Shown here: positions 55,459-64,000 of the stretch, one piece after another
How positions within the stretch are numbered: position 1 is the stretch's first letter
Layout: the number at the start of each line of letters is the position of its first letter
Assembly (NCBI RefSeq): GCF_014127105.1
Contig: NZ_CP059902.1
Span: forward strand, 3,366,001-3,430,000
Length of the DNA: 64,000 nt
DNA from: Devosia sp. MC521
GTDB lineage: Bacteria; Pseudomonadota; Alphaproteobacteria; Rhizobiales; Devosiaceae
Direction of reading: 5' to 3'
Made by a program: the position numbers and the translations under genes
The notes under the pieces: model-generated
The model's input: only the letters and a program-made list of their open reading frames with translations
Told to the model about the DNA's origin: nothing
Databases searched by the model: none

Positions 55459-55493
55459 GGGGGACCGGGAAACCGGTTCCCCTTCTTTCATTT
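55459..55493 (+). terminator. Rho-independent terminator of rplU-rpmA
   Basis: A 10-bp stem GGGGGACCGG / CCGGTTCCCC (one G-U pair) with a GAAA tetraloop, followed by TTCTTTCATTT. This is a classic intrinsic terminator. Confidence 0.85.
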
Positions 55494-55506
55494 CGGAGTT
55501 TTCGCC

Positions 55507-56034
55507 ATGACCAGCTTTAAAGACCTGCTGCCAACCACGATCACCACTGCGCGCCTGGTTCTGGCCACTCCGACCCTCAATGACGTCCAAGCCATCGCGC
55601 GCGCGTGCAATAATCGAAATGTGCATCGATTCATGTCGCGATTGCCCTTCCCATACGGCGAAGACGACGCCCGCTTTTTTATCGAAAACATTGTTCCCAG
55701 TGATGGCGAGCACGTGCTCGGCATTTATCTCGAGGGAGCCCTAATCGGTATCGTTGGCTTTCGTCTTGAAGGCGGACAGGAGCCAGAACTGGGCTACTGG
55801 CTGGCGGAAGAGCATTGGGGGAACGGCTATATGAGCGAAGCCGCCGAGGCCTTGGTGGCTGCGGCGCGCAAAACAGGCGTCGCATCGCTTAGGTCGCGCG
55901 CCTTGGCCGAGAACACCGCCTCGCGCGGGGTTTTGCGTAAAATTGGCTTTATCGAAGTGGGGGAAGGCCCTGACCTCGAAGGCAATCTGATCGGACAGCC
56001 CGTCGTTTATATGAGATTGGAACTCATAAGATGA
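55507..56034 (+). CDS. GNAT-family N-acetyltransferase (RimJ/RimL type)
   Basis: A 175-aa RimJ/RimL-type GNAT: 'TTARLVLATPTLNDVQAIAR', an acetyl-CoA-loop region 'ELGYWLAEEHWGNGYMSEAA', and 'ASRGVLRKIGFIEVGEGPD' near the C-terminus. It transfers acetyl from acetyl-CoA to an amine, possibly a protein N-terminus or small molecule; target unknown. It overlaps the next GNAT gene by four bases (ATGA). Confidence 0.9.
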   Translation: MTSFKDLLPTTITTARLVLATPTLNDVQAIARACNNRNVHRFMSRLPFPYGEDDARFFIENIVPSDGEHVLGIYLEGALIGIVGFRLEGGQEPELGYWLAEEHWGNGYMSEAAEALVAAARKTGVASLRSRALAENTASRGVLRKIGFIEVGEGPDLEGNLIGQPVVYMRLELIR

Positions 56035-56591
56035 CCACGCTCAGAACAGAACGCCTAACCCTCAGGCCGCCAAGCCTTGATGATGCACCAGCCTTTGTTT
56101 TGACCATGGGCTCTTATGATGTTGCGCGCTGGATGACGCCTCTGCCGTGGCCGTTTACCCTGAGCATGGCGCGCGATTGGCTGGCCGATGTGATCGCACC
56201 GAGCTCAGTGCGCACCATGTTTGTCGTTGAACAGCACGGCATCATGGTGGGTGGAGTGACCATCACCCCTGAGCTCGGGTTTGGCATAACCCGCAGCCAT
56301 TGGGGACGCGGCCTCGGCACCGATGCGGTGCGCGCCGTGCTCGATTGGTATTTTGCCTCATCCGAGCGGGACACCATCACCACGGCGGTGCAGGTCAACA
56401 ATTTGGCATCGCTCCGCTTGCAGGAGAAACTGGGTTTTTTGCCCATTGATCGCGACCGACGCTTCTCTCATGCGTTGCAGCACAATGTGGAGCATGTGAT
56501 CTCCCTGCTGACGCGCAGTGCTTGGGTGGGACGAGAGATGCTCGCCGAACCGCAAGCGCAAGAGGATAACAGACGCGTGCTGGAATGCTGA
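56031..56591 (+). CDS. GNAT-family N-acetyltransferase (RimJ/RimL type), second copy
   Basis: A 186-aa GNAT with 'LRTERLTLRPPSLDDAPAFV', 'GFGITRSHWGRGLGTDAVRA' and 'NNLASLRLQEKLGFLPIDRD'. It starts in the ATGA overlap with the first GNAT gene and ends overlapping the third. The three are related but clearly diverged. Substrate unknown. Confidence 0.9.
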   Translation: MTTLRTERLTLRPPSLDDAPAFVLTMGSYDVARWMTPLPWPFTLSMARDWLADVIAPSSVRTMFVVEQHGIMVGGVTITPELGFGITRSHWGRGLGTDAVRAVLDWYFASSERDTITTAVQVNNLASLRLQEKLGFLPIDRDRRFSHALQHNVEHVISLLTRSAWVGREMLAEPQAQEDNRRVLEC

Positions 56592-57124
56592 GCCCGATGA
56601 TCAAAACCGCGCGCCTGACGCTGCGTCAGCCAATATTGGCCGACGCCGAGCTGATTACCCGCTATCTCAATAATTTTGAGGTATCGGGCAATCTGGCGCG
56701 CGTTCCCTACCCTTATGAGCGCAGCTATGCCGAAACTTGGCTGCGGTCTTTGCGCCCACCCAGTGTTGCAGACGAGGTCAATTTCTCAATTGATCTCGAC
56801 GGACGGGGATATGTGGGCCATATCGGCTATCAATCTGGTCCATCCGGTCCCGTTTTGGGATATTGGTTGGGTCAACCCTTTTGGAACCAAGGGATCATGA
56901 GTGAGGCCGCGACGGCAGCTGTCGCGTGGTTTTTTGCTCAAACCCAGGCTCCAGCCCTTTACTCGGGCGTCTACCATTTCAACCATGCCTCGCTGGCCGT
57001 GCAAAAACGGCTCGGGTTTACCGAGATGGAACGTTCCACTTTGCACTGCCTTGCACGAGACGCTGAGGTAGAGCATATCGATACCATATTGACGCACAGC
57101 GTCTGGAAGGCACGACAGGCATGA
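56585..57124 (+). CDS. GNAT-family N-acetyltransferase, third copy
   Basis: A 179-aa GNAT with '[20 protein letters not shown]', '[20 protein letters not shown]' and '[20 protein letters not shown]'. It starts seven bases inside the second GNAT gene; an internal ATG (MIKTARL, four codons later) is also plausible. It overlaps obgE by four bases, so all three GNATs and obgE appear translationally coupled. Confidence 0.9.
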   Translation: MLSPMIKTARLTLRQPILADAELITRYLNNFEVSGNLARVPYPYERSYAETWLRSLRPPSVADEVNFSIDLDGRGYVGHIGYQSGPSGPVLGYWLGQPFWNQGIMSEAATAAVAWFFAQTQAPALYSGVYHFNHASLAVQKRLGFTEMERSTLHCLARDAEVEHIDTILTHSVWKARQA

Positions 57125-58158
57125 AATTTCTCGACCAGGCCAAGGTCTACATCAAATCAGGTGCTGGTGGCGCTGGCGCTGTCAGCTTCCTGCGCGAAAA
57201 ATTCGTTGAGTTCGGCGGCCCCGATGGCGGCAATGGCGGACGCGGCGGCAATATTATCGCTGAATGCTGCGAAGGGCTGAACACGCTCATCGACTTCCGC
57301 TATCAGCAGCACTTCCGCGCTGACACCGGCGTCCACGGCATGGGCAAGAACCGCACCGGCGCCGACGGCGAAGACATTGTTCTGCGCGTGCCCAAGGGCA
57401 CCCAGATCTTTGAAGAAGATCAGGAAACGCTGATCGCCGACTTCACAGAAATCGGCCAGCGCGTCGTGCTGCTGCAGGGCGGCAATGGCGGCTTCGGCAA
57501 TGCCTATTTCAAGACCTCGTCCAACCAGGCACCGCGCCGCGCGAACCCTGGCCAGGAAGGCATTGAAAAGGGCATTTGGTTGCGCCTGAAACTGATCGCG
57601 GACGCGGGTCTCGTCGGCCAGCCAAACGCAGGCAAGTCAACCTTCCTCGCGGCCGTTTCGGCGGCAAAGCCAAAGATCGCCGACTATCCCTTCACCACGC
57701 TGCACCCCAACCTTGGTGTTGTGCGCATTGGCGAGCGTGAATTCGTTCTGGCCGATATTCCGGGCCTGATCGAAGGCGCGAGCGAAGGCATTGGTATCGG
57801 TGACCGTTTCCTCGGCCACATTGAACGCTGTAAGGTTCTGATCCACCTCATCGATGGCACCAATGAAGACGTGGCACACGTCTATGAAGCGGTGCGCTAT
57901 GAGCTTGGCGCTTATGCGGACGTTTTGGCTGAGAAGGAAGAGATTGTTGTTCTCAACAAGATCGACGCTTTGACCGAAGAAGAGATCGCCGAAAAGGTCG
58001 CCGCCATTCAGGAAGTGACCGACGCTGAAATCCGCCTCGTTTCCGGCGCGACCGGTAAGGGTGTTGATCAGGTTCTTTACGACGTGCTGAACCTGCTCGA
58101 CGCAGAAAAGGCCGCTGAGGACGCTGGCAAGACTGCCCACGTTCCGTGGACACCATAA
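57121..58158 (+). CDS. obgE: GTPase ObgE/CgtA
   Basis: A 345-aa Obg GTPase. The N-terminal Obg fold is rich in glycine ('[20 protein letters not shown]', '[14 protein letters not shown]'). The G domain shows G1 '[11 protein letters not shown]' near 167, switch II '[15 protein letters not shown]', G4 'NKID' and G5 near 310. It binds 50S subunits and takes part in late ribosome assembly and stress signalling, fitting its place after rplU-rpmA. It begins in an ATGA overlap and ends before a strong terminator. Confidence 0.98.
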   Translation: MKFLDQAKVYIKSGAGGAGAVSFLREKFVEFGGPDGGNGGRGGNIIAECCEGLNTLIDFRYQQHFRADTGVHGMGKNRTGADGEDIVLRVPKGTQIFEEDQETLIADFTEIGQRVVLLQGGNGGFGNAYFKTSSNQAPRRANPGQEGIEKGIWLRLKLIADAGLVGQPNAGKSTFLAAVSAAKPKIADYPFTTLHPNLGVVRIGEREFVLADIPGLIEGASEGIGIGDRFLGHIERCKVLIHLIDGTNEDVAHVYEAVRYELGAYADVLAEKEEIVVLNKIDALTEEEIAEKVAAIQEVTDAEIRLVSGATGKGVDQVLYDVLNLLDAEKAAEDAGKTAHVPWTP

Positions 58159-58172
58159 TCTGACCCAATCTG

Positions 58173-58204
58173 GGGGTTCTCGCTGCGTTGAGAACCCCTT
58201 TTTT
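58173..58204 (+). terminator. Rho-independent terminator after obgE
   Basis: GGGGTTCTC and GAGAACCCC form a perfect 9-bp stem with an 8-base loop, followed by six T. Fourteen bases after the obgE stop. Confidence 0.95.
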
Positions 58205-58273
58205 CCGACGACCCACGCGCCTCTTGAGAACCAGGCTCTGGCGCACCAAAGACCCACAATCGGATCTAAACAG

Positions 58274-59407
58274 ATGACCGCCCTCGCCTCCTACCGCCGC
58301 ATCACCATCAAGATCGGCTCGGCCCTTTTGGTGGACAAAGCTGGCAAATTGCGCGCCGAATGGCTGGCGCAGCTGGCCCAAGACGTGGCGAGCTTGAAAG
58401 GCGAAGGCAAGGAGATCGTCATCGTCTCCTCAGGCGCGATTGCGCTCGGTCGTGGGCTACTGGGACTATCGGCGCTGTCGCTGACGCTCGAACAATCGCA
58501 AGCGGCCGCCAGTGCCGGGCAAATTGCGCTGTCCCAGGCTTGGGCAGAGGCATTGGGCAAGCATGGTATTGTGACCGGGCAAATCCTGATCACGCCCAAT
58601 ATCACCGAAGAGCGCCGCTACTTCCTCAATGCGCGCACCACCATCCGCACCCTGCTCGGCTTAGGCGCAATTCCGATCATCAACGAGAATGACTCGGTGG
58701 CGACGGCTGAAATTCGCTATGGCGACAACGATCGCCTGTCGGCGCGCGTCGCCACGATGATCGAAGCAGATTTGCTTGTGCTGCTTTCCGATATTGATGG
58801 GCTCTATACCGCGCCTCCCGCCAAAGACCCCAACGCGACCCATATTCCGGTCGTGGAGCGCATAACGGCTGAAATCGAATCCATGGCCGGGGGCGCTGCA
58901 AGCCACCTCTCGCGGGGCGGCATGACCACTAAGGTCGAGGCAGGCAAAATCGCAACGCTTGCGGGGACCGCGATGATCATCGCCAAGGGCACCGAAGCGC
59001 ACCCGCTGGCCCGCCTCAACACGGGCGGCTTACACACCCTATTCAAAGCGGCCACCAGCCGCGCCCAATCGCGCAAACGCTGGATTATGGGCACGCTTTC
59101 AGTAGCAGGCACGCTGCAGCTCGACGCTGGTGCCGTACGTGCGCTGCGTCAGGGCAAATCGCTGCTGCCCGTTGGCGTGACCAAGATCACCGGTGATTTT
59201 GAGCGCAGCGACACTATTGCTATTCTCGATGACGCCGGGCGCGAAATTGCGCGTGGTCTGTCGAGCTTTGACAGTGCAGACGCCCGTCTGGTGATGGGCA
59301 AGAATTCTGATCGCATGGGCGAACTTCTGGGCGTGGGCAACCGCTCGGAAATGGTGCATCGCGACAATCTGGTTATGATCGGTATCGACGAGGAGGCTTT
59401 GGTATGA
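58274..59407 (+). CDS. proB: Glutamate 5-kinase
   Basis: A 377-aa ProB with an amino-acid-kinase domain ('[19 protein letters not shown]', '[18 protein letters not shown]', '[20 protein letters not shown]', '[15 protein letters not shown]', '[18 protein letters not shown]') and a C-terminal PUA domain ('[20 protein letters not shown]'). It phosphorylates glutamate in the first step of proline synthesis and is usually feedback-inhibited by proline. It overlaps proA by four bases, giving a proBA operon. Confidence 0.98.
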   Translation: MTALASYRRITIKIGSALLVDKAGKLRAEWLAQLAQDVASLKGEGKEIVIVSSGAIALGRGLLGLSALSLTLEQSQAAASAGQIALSQAWAEALGKHGIVTGQILITPNITEERRYFLNARTTIRTLLGLGAIPIINENDSVATAEIRYGDNDRLSARVATMIEADLLVLLSDIDGLYTAPPAKDPNATHIPVVERITAEIESMAGGAASHLSRGGMTTKVEAGKIATLAGTAMIIAKGTEAHPLARLNTGGLHTLFKAATSRAQSRKRWIMGTLSVAGTLQLDAGAVRALRQGKSLLPVGVTKITGDFERSDTIAILDDAGREIARGLSSFDSADARLVMGKNSDRMGELLGVGNRSEMVHRDNLVMIGIDEEALV

Positions 59408-60690
59408 GCGCAGCAGAAATGACCGCGGACGCCTCCCTGCCTCAGATCATGGCCGATCTGGGCCGCAACGCGCGCAAGGGCGCGAGTGCCCTCAAGATCG
59501 CGACCGCCGAACAAAAGCGCACGGCCCTGCTCACTGCCGCTGGCGCGATCAACGCGCATCGCAAAGCCATTTTGAAGGCCAATGCGCTCGACATGGCAGC
59601 CGCAACCGAAAAGGGCATATCCGGGGCTTTCCTCGATCGGCTTTTGCTCAATGATGCGCGGATCGACGGCATTATTGCAGCGGTCAAAACCATTGCTGAA
59701 CTGCCTGACCCCGTTGGCACCGTCATTTCCGAATGGGATCGTCCCAACGGGCTTCATATCGAGCGCGTGCGCACCCCGCTCGGCGTGATCGGCGTGATTT
59801 TTGAATCGCGTCCGAATGTGACTGCTGACGCGGGCGCGCTCTGCATCAAGGCCGGCAACGCCGTTATTTTGCGCGGCGGCTCGGACAGTTTCCACTCGTC
59901 GCGCGCCCTAGTTGATTGCCTGCTCGATGGGCTGCATCTGGCCGGCCTGCCGGTTGAATGCGTGCAGCTGGTGCCGACAACGGATCGTGCAGCCGTGGGC
60001 GAAATGCTCAAGGGTCTCGACGGCAATATTGATGTGATCGTGCCACGAGGCGGCAAATCGCTGGTGGCGCGCGTACAGGCAGAAGCGCGGGTGCCAGTGT
60101 TTTCCCATCTTGAGGGACTGGTGCACGTCTACGTCGATAAAAGCGCTGACCTCGAAAAGGCCGTGGCGATTACCGCCAACGCCAAAATGCGCCGCACGGG
60201 CATTTGCGGCGCGGCTGAAACCCTGCTGGTTCACAAGGACGTAGTGGACACCCATCTCAAGCCGATCATCGCAGCGTTGATCGAAAAAGGCTGCGAAATC
60301 CGTGGCGATGCGCAGGTTATGAGCTTGATCCCCGACGCCATCGCGGCGACGGAGCAGGACTGGAAGACCGAATATGAAGACGCCATCATCTCGGTGAAAA
60401 TCGTCGATAGTGTTGAGGCCGCCATCGCCCATATCGAGCATTATTCGAGCCATCACAGCGAGGCGATTATCGCTGAGGATGCTGAGGCGGTTGAAAAATT
60501 CTTCAACGAGATCGACAGCGCCGTGATCATGCACAATGCCTCGACCCAATTCTCCGACGGTGGTGAATTTGGGTTCGGCGGCGAGATCGGTATTGCGACG
60601 GGCAAGATGCATGCACGCGGGCCGGTTGGCGTCGAGCAGCTGACGAGCTTTAAATATCGTGTGCGCGGCAACGGGCAATTGCGGCCTTGA
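59404..60690 (+). CDS. proA: Glutamate-5-semialdehyde (gamma-glutamyl phosphate) reductase
   Basis: A 428-aa ProA with NADP-binding and catalytic segments '[20 protein letters not shown]', '[20 protein letters not shown]', '[17 protein letters not shown]'-like '[20 protein letters not shown]', the catalytic Cys in '[17 protein letters not shown]', and '[20 protein letters not shown]'. It reduces gamma-glutamyl phosphate made by ProB. The GTG-free ATG start overlaps proB (ATGA). Confidence 0.98.
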   Translation: MSAAEMTADASLPQIMADLGRNARKGASALKIATAEQKRTALLTAAGAINAHRKAILKANALDMAAATEKGISGAFLDRLLLNDARIDGIIAAVKTIAELPDPVGTVISEWDRPNGLHIERVRTPLGVIGVIFESRPNVTADAGALCIKAGNAVILRGGSDSFHSSRALVDCLLDGLHLAGLPVECVQLVPTTDRAAVGEMLKGLDGNIDVIVPRGGKSLVARVQAEARVPVFSHLEGLVHVYVDKSADLEKAVAITANAKMRRTGICGAAETLLVHKDVVDTHLKPIIAALIEKGCEIRGDAQVMSLIPDAIAATEQDWKTEYEDAIISVKIVDSVEAAIAHIEHYSSHHSEAIIAEDAEAVEKFFNEIDSAVIMHNASTQFSDGGEFGFGGEIGIATGKMHARGPVGVEQLTSFKYRVRGNGQLRP

Positions 60691-60698
60691 TGCTGAAG

Positions 60699-60747
60699 CC
60701 CCCCTCACCCGCCGCTTCGCGTCGACCTCTCCCCCTAGGGGCGAGGT
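60699..60747. repeat. Palindromic intergenic repeat (REP-like) between proA and nadD
   Basis: The sequence reads CCCCCCTCACCCGCCGCTTC, then a near-palindrome ACCTCTCCCC-CTA-GGGGCGAGGT (60725-60747). This 'CCTCACCC...CTCTCCCC...GGGGAGAGG' pattern is a familiar dispersed intergenic element in rhizobial-group genomes. Only one copy is visible here, so its repeated nature rests on that general knowledge. Confidence 0.6.
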
Positions 60748-60752
60748 AAAGA

Positions 60753-61388
60753 GTGCTCCGGCCAAAACTCAAGATTGCGGGTATCACCGAAATCCCACCT
60801 TCGGGATCGGGGATGCGCATTGGGCTTTTTGGCGGGAGTTTTAATCCCCTGCATGACGGGCACCTCCTCGTGATGCAGGAAAGCCTACGGCGTTTGCAGC
60901 TTGATGCGCTCTGGGTTTTGGTGACACCGGGCAATCCGCTCAAGAACAACGCGGGCCTACCGAGCTTAAAAGAGCGGGTGTTGGCCGCGCGAGCACGCAT
61001 CCGCGATCCGCGCATAAAAGTCACCGGGTTCGAGGCAGCCCTCGGGATAAAATACACTTGGCAGACGCTGAACCATCTTGTCACAGCCCTGCCCGACCGA
61101 CGCTTTGTTTGGATCATGGGGGCCGACAGCCTCGCTGACATGCACAAGTGGGAGCGCTGGCGGCAAATTTTTGCAACCACGCCGATTGCCGTCTATGCGC
61201 GTCCCGGTGCTGCGCGCAAAGCCTTGGCCAGCCGAGCCTCTGCCACATTTGACTACGCAAAACGTGATGAAGACGCCCCGGCCCTGATTGTCGGGGCGCA
61301 AACGCCAGCCTGGGTTTATCTCCAAGGCAGGCAATCAAATCTGTCGTCTAGCGCCATTCGAGCGGCTCAAAATCCCGCTGTTTCTTGA
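60753..61388 (+). CDS. nadD: Nicotinate-nucleotide adenylyltransferase
   Basis: A 211-aa NadD with 'RIGLFGGSFNPLHDGHLLVM' (nucleotidyltransferase GxFNPxHxGH motif), 'WVLVTPGNPLKNNAGLPSLK', 'FVWIMGADSLADMHKWERWR' and the C-terminal 'NLSSSAIRAAQN' (the ISSTxIR-type motif). It converts nicotinate mononucleotide to deamido-NAD. The GTG at 60753 gives a 20-residue leader common in rhizobial NadD; an internal ATG at 60813 directly before RIGLFGG is the alternative start. Confidence 0.95.
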   Translation: MLRPKLKIAGITEIPPSGSGMRIGLFGGSFNPLHDGHLLVMQESLRRLQLDALWVLVTPGNPLKNNAGLPSLKERVLAARARIRDPRIKVTGFEAALGIKYTWQTLNHLVTALPDRRFVWIMGADSLADMHKWERWRQIFATTPIAVYARPGAARKALASRASATFDYAKRDEDAPALIVGAQTPAWVYLQGRQSNLSSSAIRAAQNPAVS

Positions 61389-61569
61389 TTTTCAGCCTGA
61401 CCTTGCGAAATCCTCGGTAAACGCGTATTTTTAGGGCCAATGGTGAATTCACCGGAACAGGAAATGACGGCTTGCCGTATTCACGTCGCCGCGACATTCC
61501 GAGCAACAATTTTAGGATCGATATCCCTCGCATGACCCATGCACGCGCATGGGCGGAAGGCCTTTGCTA

Positions 61570-61959
61570 ATGGCCACGCCCGAAAACACCGCCCCTGCTT
61601 CCCGAGACGACGTAGTGGCACAGAAGAAAACTCTCATTGAGGTTATCCTCAACACGATCGATGACGCCAAGGCCGAAGACACTGTTTCTGTCGACCTCGA
61701 AGGCAAGTCCTCGATTGCTGATTACATGGTGGTGACCTCTGGTCGCTCGAACCGTCACGTCGCCGCTGTTGCTGACCAGCTGGTCATCGCCCTGCGCGAC
61801 GCCGGTTTCGGTAAGCCACGCGTTGAAGGCCTGCAGCAGGCCGACTGGGTACTGATCGATGCGGACGACGTTATCGTTCACATCTTCCGCCCAGAAGTGC
61901 GCGAGTTCTACAGCATCGAAAAGATGTGGCAGGCCGATTTCTCGGCGGATCAGCACTAA
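61570..61959 (+). CDS. rsfS: Ribosomal silencing factor RsfS
   Basis: A 129-aa RsfS (DUF143/Iojap) protein: 'LIEVILNTIDDAKAEDTVSV', 'DLEGKSSIADYMVVTSGRSN', 'RHVAAVADQLVIALRDAGF', 'QADWVLIDADDVIVHIFRPE', 'REFYSIEKMW'. It binds L14 and blocks subunit joining in stationary phase. ATG 61570 is chosen (GGAAGG nine bases upstream); ATG 61549 is a longer alternative. rlmH follows six bases later. Confidence 0.95.
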   Translation: MATPENTAPASRDDVVAQKKTLIEVILNTIDDAKAEDTVSVDLEGKSSIADYMVVTSGRSNRHVAAVADQLVIALRDAGFGKPRVEGLQQADWVLIDADDVIVHIFRPEVREFYSIEKMWQADFSADQH

Positions 61960-61965
61960 GATCTC

Positions 61966-62451
61966 ATGCGCATCGCAATCGCGGCCGTTGGCCGGATGAA
62001 GAACGGGCCAGAGCGCGAGCTTGTGGCCCGTTATCTTGAGCGCGCTCAGGGCAGCGGCAAACCATTGGCTCTGACCGGCTTTGACGTATCAGAACTCAAT
62101 GAAAGCCGGGCCGGGTCGGCGCCTGCGCGCAAGAGCGAGGAAGCCAAAGGCCTCCGCGCCGCTCTGCCCGAGGGCGGGGTTTTGGTGGCGCTCGATGAGC
62201 GCGGCAAAGCCATCACCTCGGAAAGCTTTGCCAAGCAAATCGGTCGTTGGCGAGACGATGGCCGCTCGTCAGTGAGCTTTATGATCGGCGGCGCTGACGG
62301 ACTTGATCCAGAACTGGTGAAACAATGCGATTTAGTGGTGAGCTTTTCACCCATGGTCTGGCCACATCAGCTGGTTAGGATCATGCTGGCTGAACAACTT
62401 TATCGCACAACCACAATCCTTTCGGGCCATCCCTATCATCGCGGCGACTAG
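61966..62451 (+). CDS. rlmH: 23S rRNA (pseudouridine1915-N3)-methyltransferase RlmH
   Basis: A 161-aa SPOUT methyltransferase: 'MRIAIAAVGRMKNGPERELV', 'LVALDERGKAITSESFAKQI', 'VSFMIGGADGLDPELVKQCD', and the C-terminal knot 'WPHQLVRIMLAEQLYRTTTI' ending 'SGHPYHRGD', all diagnostic of RlmH/YbeA. It methylates helix 69 of 23S rRNA. Directly downstream of rsfS, a conserved pairing. Confidence 0.97.
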   Translation: MRIAIAAVGRMKNGPERELVARYLERAQGSGKPLALTGFDVSELNESRAGSAPARKSEEAKGLRAALPEGGVLVALDERGKAITSESFAKQIGRWRDDGRSSVSFMIGGADGLDPELVKQCDLVVSFSPMVWPHQLVRIMLAEQLYRTTTILSGHPYHRGD

Positions 62452-62568
62452 GCTTTCGCCATAGTCTCGCCGCTGTGATGGTTAAGCAGAGTTAACGGGC
62501 GATTGTCCGAAGGCTTGCTAAATTGCCGCTGAATTGATTCGGGATCGTTTATCCCTCGAGGAGACGCC

Positions 62569-63978
62569 ATGCCTCTGCGGCCGGCCCGCACCGTTAAGAC
62601 CCTGCTTGCCGGCGCCGTTCTGGCAGGCCTTGGCGTATTCCCTATTCTCTCGCAAGACGCGGAACCTATTCCCAATCCAGCGGCGGAACTGCGCCCGGCG
62701 CTCGACGTCGCTCAACCTGCTGGTGAGACCGGTCTCGACCTAACAACTGAACAGCCTGTGGCCCCCCCGGTCGAAGTCCTGCCGCCCGAAGAGCCGCAGC
62801 TCGATGTCGGCAATCTGGAAGAGGTTGAAGCCTCGCTGACCATCTCGCGGGAGCGCATCGATGCGCTTAAAGCCGAGATTGAAGCGATGGAAGGGGATCG
62901 CACCCAGCAAAACGCGGCGCTCATTGGCGCGGCGCAGCGGGTCAAATTGGCGGAAATCGAAATCGCCGATGTGGAAGAGCGCCTCTCCGAGCTGATCGTC
63001 AAAGAGATGGACGTCCGCGGGCGTCTTGATGGCGCCGACGCTGAGGTCGCCAACGTGCTGGCAGCGCTTCAACGCATATCGCTCCATCCGCCTCCGGCAC
63101 TCATCGTCGATCCGAGCGATGCTTTGGGTTCGGCGCGTGGGGCTATGCTGATCTCAGCGATCGTGCCGCAGTTGCGCGCCAAGGCGGATTCTGTGTCGGC
63201 AGACCTAAAAGAGCTGACCGATATTAAGATCGCGGCCATGGCCGAAGAGGAAACTCTACGCGCCAATCAGGACGTTCTCGAAGAAGAACAATTGCGCATT
63301 GCGACCCTGATTACGGCACGCAAGACCGGTATCAACCAACGCACCACGCAATTGCAGGCGGAAGAGGAAGCGGCTGTCGCCCTGGCTGAAAAGGCCGCGA
63401 CGCTGCGTGAACTTATTAGCGCCCTCTCCGACCGCGCCAATGCCTCAACGCGTCCCGCTTCGCCTGACGAGGACCTGCCGCGCCTCTCGCCAGAGGCCGT
63501 ACAATTGGCCTTTGCCAACACCAGCCGCACGCAACCTGCAGTGCCCTTCCCACTGGCACGCGGGTATTTGACCCAACCAGCCAATGGAACACTGGCGCTC
63601 GATTGGGGGGCCAATGACGGCAAAGGTGGGGTCTCTCAAGGCCAGTATCTGATCACCCGTCCGACGGCGCAGGTTCTCGCTCCATCAGATGGTTGGGTGC
63701 TTTATAAGGGCCCTTACCTCAATTACGGCGAAATCATCATTCTCAATACCGGGGATGGCTACACCACGCTCCTCGCCGGTTTGGAATCCATTACGACTGA
63801 GATTGGCCAGTTTGTCCAAATGGGCGAACCCCTCGGGACGATGGGATCGCGCACCATTGGACGAACAGTCACCACAGGTGCTGGTAACAACGAACCAACG
63901 CTTTATATTGAGCTGAGAAGAGACAACGAGCCTTTCGACCCGAACGGTTGGTGGGCCACTATCGAACAGACTGGATAA
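62569..63978 (+). CDS. EnvC-family murein hydrolase activator (LytM/M23 domain)
   Basis: A 469-aa protein with an N-terminal signal-like segment ('VKTLLAGAVLAGLGVFPIL'), a Pro-rich linker, a long coiled coil (about residues 85-290) and a C-terminal LytM domain ('GQYLITRPTAQVLAPSDGWV', 'YGEIIILNTGDGYTTLLAGL', 'FVQMGEPLGTMG', 'NNEPTLYIELRRDNEPFDPN'). The zinc-binding His residues of active LytM enzymes are replaced (YIE in place of HxH), so it is a non-catalytic activator of amidases at division sites, like EnvC. GAGGAGA lies before the ATG. It follows rlmH by about 120 bases. Confidence 0.93.
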   Translation: MPLRPARTVKTLLAGAVLAGLGVFPILSQDAEPIPNPAAELRPALDVAQPAGETGLDLTTEQPVAPPVEVLPPEEPQLDVGNLEEVEASLTISRERIDALKAEIEAMEGDRTQQNAALIGAAQRVKLAEIEIADVEERLSELIVKEMDVRGRLDGADAEVANVLAALQRISLHPPPALIVDPSDALGSARGAMLISAIVPQLRAKADSVSADLKELTDIKIAAMAEEETLRANQDVLEEEQLRIATLITARKTGINQRTTQLQAEEEAAVALAEKAATLRELISALSDRANASTRPASPDEDLPRLSPEAVQLAFANTSRTQPAVPFPLARGYLTQPANGTLALDWGANDGKGGVSQGQYLITRPTAQVLAPSDGWVLYKGPYLNYGEIIILNTGDGYTTLLAGLESITTEIGQFVQMGEPLGTMGSRTIGRTVTTGAGNNEPTLYIELRRDNEPFDPNGWWATIEQTG

Positions 63979-64000
63979 ACACATTTATGCATCCTCCTAA

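Noticed and set aside
63987..64000. Possible start of another gene at the window edge
   Set aside because: Only 14 bases are visible, too few to support a call.

Overview
The window looks like a chromosome segment of a Hyphomicrobiales (Rhizobiales) alphaproteobacterium, perhaps Devosia-like. The grounds are: the gene order rplU-rpmA-(GNAT genes)-obgE-proB-proA-nadD-rsfS-rlmH-envC; a giant NdvB/ChvB-type cyclic glucan synthase; two promoters matching the alphaproteobacterial general-stress sigma factor EcfG (GGAAC-N16-CGTT); and an HWE-type histidine kinase remnant. The genus is inference.

Region 1 (1-30.4 kb) is a plastic, decaying accessory zone. It holds an EAL-domain remnant, a complete IS66-family element (835-3627) with 22-bp imperfect inverted repeats, a perfect 8-bp target duplication and a passenger ORF, and an HWE kinase remnant. 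It also holds an intact, translationally coupled five-gene stress/envelope operon (4717-8465) behind an EcfG-type promoter. Further on are two unknown exported or membrane proteins, a glgX remnant, an intact isochorismatase-type hydrolase next to a broken LLM oxidoreductase gene, an intact DUF421 membrane protein, a treZ remnant, and a DUF892 ferritin-like gene with its own EcfG-type promoter. Next come an IS3 element, the ~8.45-kb ndvB-like gene, and a divergent HxlR/QorB-type pair broken by a frameshift and an IS481 insertion, followed by more IS fragments.

Region 2 (30.8-46.3 kb) is a coherent, intact catabolic cluster. One operon carries a tripartite tricarboxylate transporter (tctCBA), an MmgE/PrpD dehydratase, a methylisocitrate-lyase-like enzyme and a GntR regulator. 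A minus-strand operon carries an AcnD/aconitase-like enzyme and an IclR regulator. A third operon carries an ABC importer, a FAH-family enzyme, a CaiB/BaiF CoA-transferase and a short citryl-CoA-lyase-like protein. Together they look built to import and break down a citrate-like tricarboxylic acid (2-methylcitrate, aconitate or similar). Neither prpC nor prpE is present. The substrate is not determined by the sequence.

Region 3 (46.9-54.1 kb) looks like the integrase end of a genomic island in a tRNA-Ser(CGA) gene. It has a 559-aa tyrosine recombinase next to the tRNA, a second 314-aa tyrosine recombinase, a ~480-bp tandem duplication of their junction, and an unusual pair: a soluble FtsH-like AAA/zinc protease plus a GIY-YIG/DUF4357-like nuclease. 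The pair is a candidate uncharacterised (possibly defence) module.

Region 4 (54.6-64 kb) is conserved housekeeping sequence: ribosomal proteins L21 (with an Ala/Lys-rich tail) and L27, three tandem GNAT acetyltransferases, ObgE, proline biosynthesis (ProB, ProA), NadD, RsfS, RlmH and an EnvC-type murein hydrolase activator, with clear terminators after rpmA and obgE.
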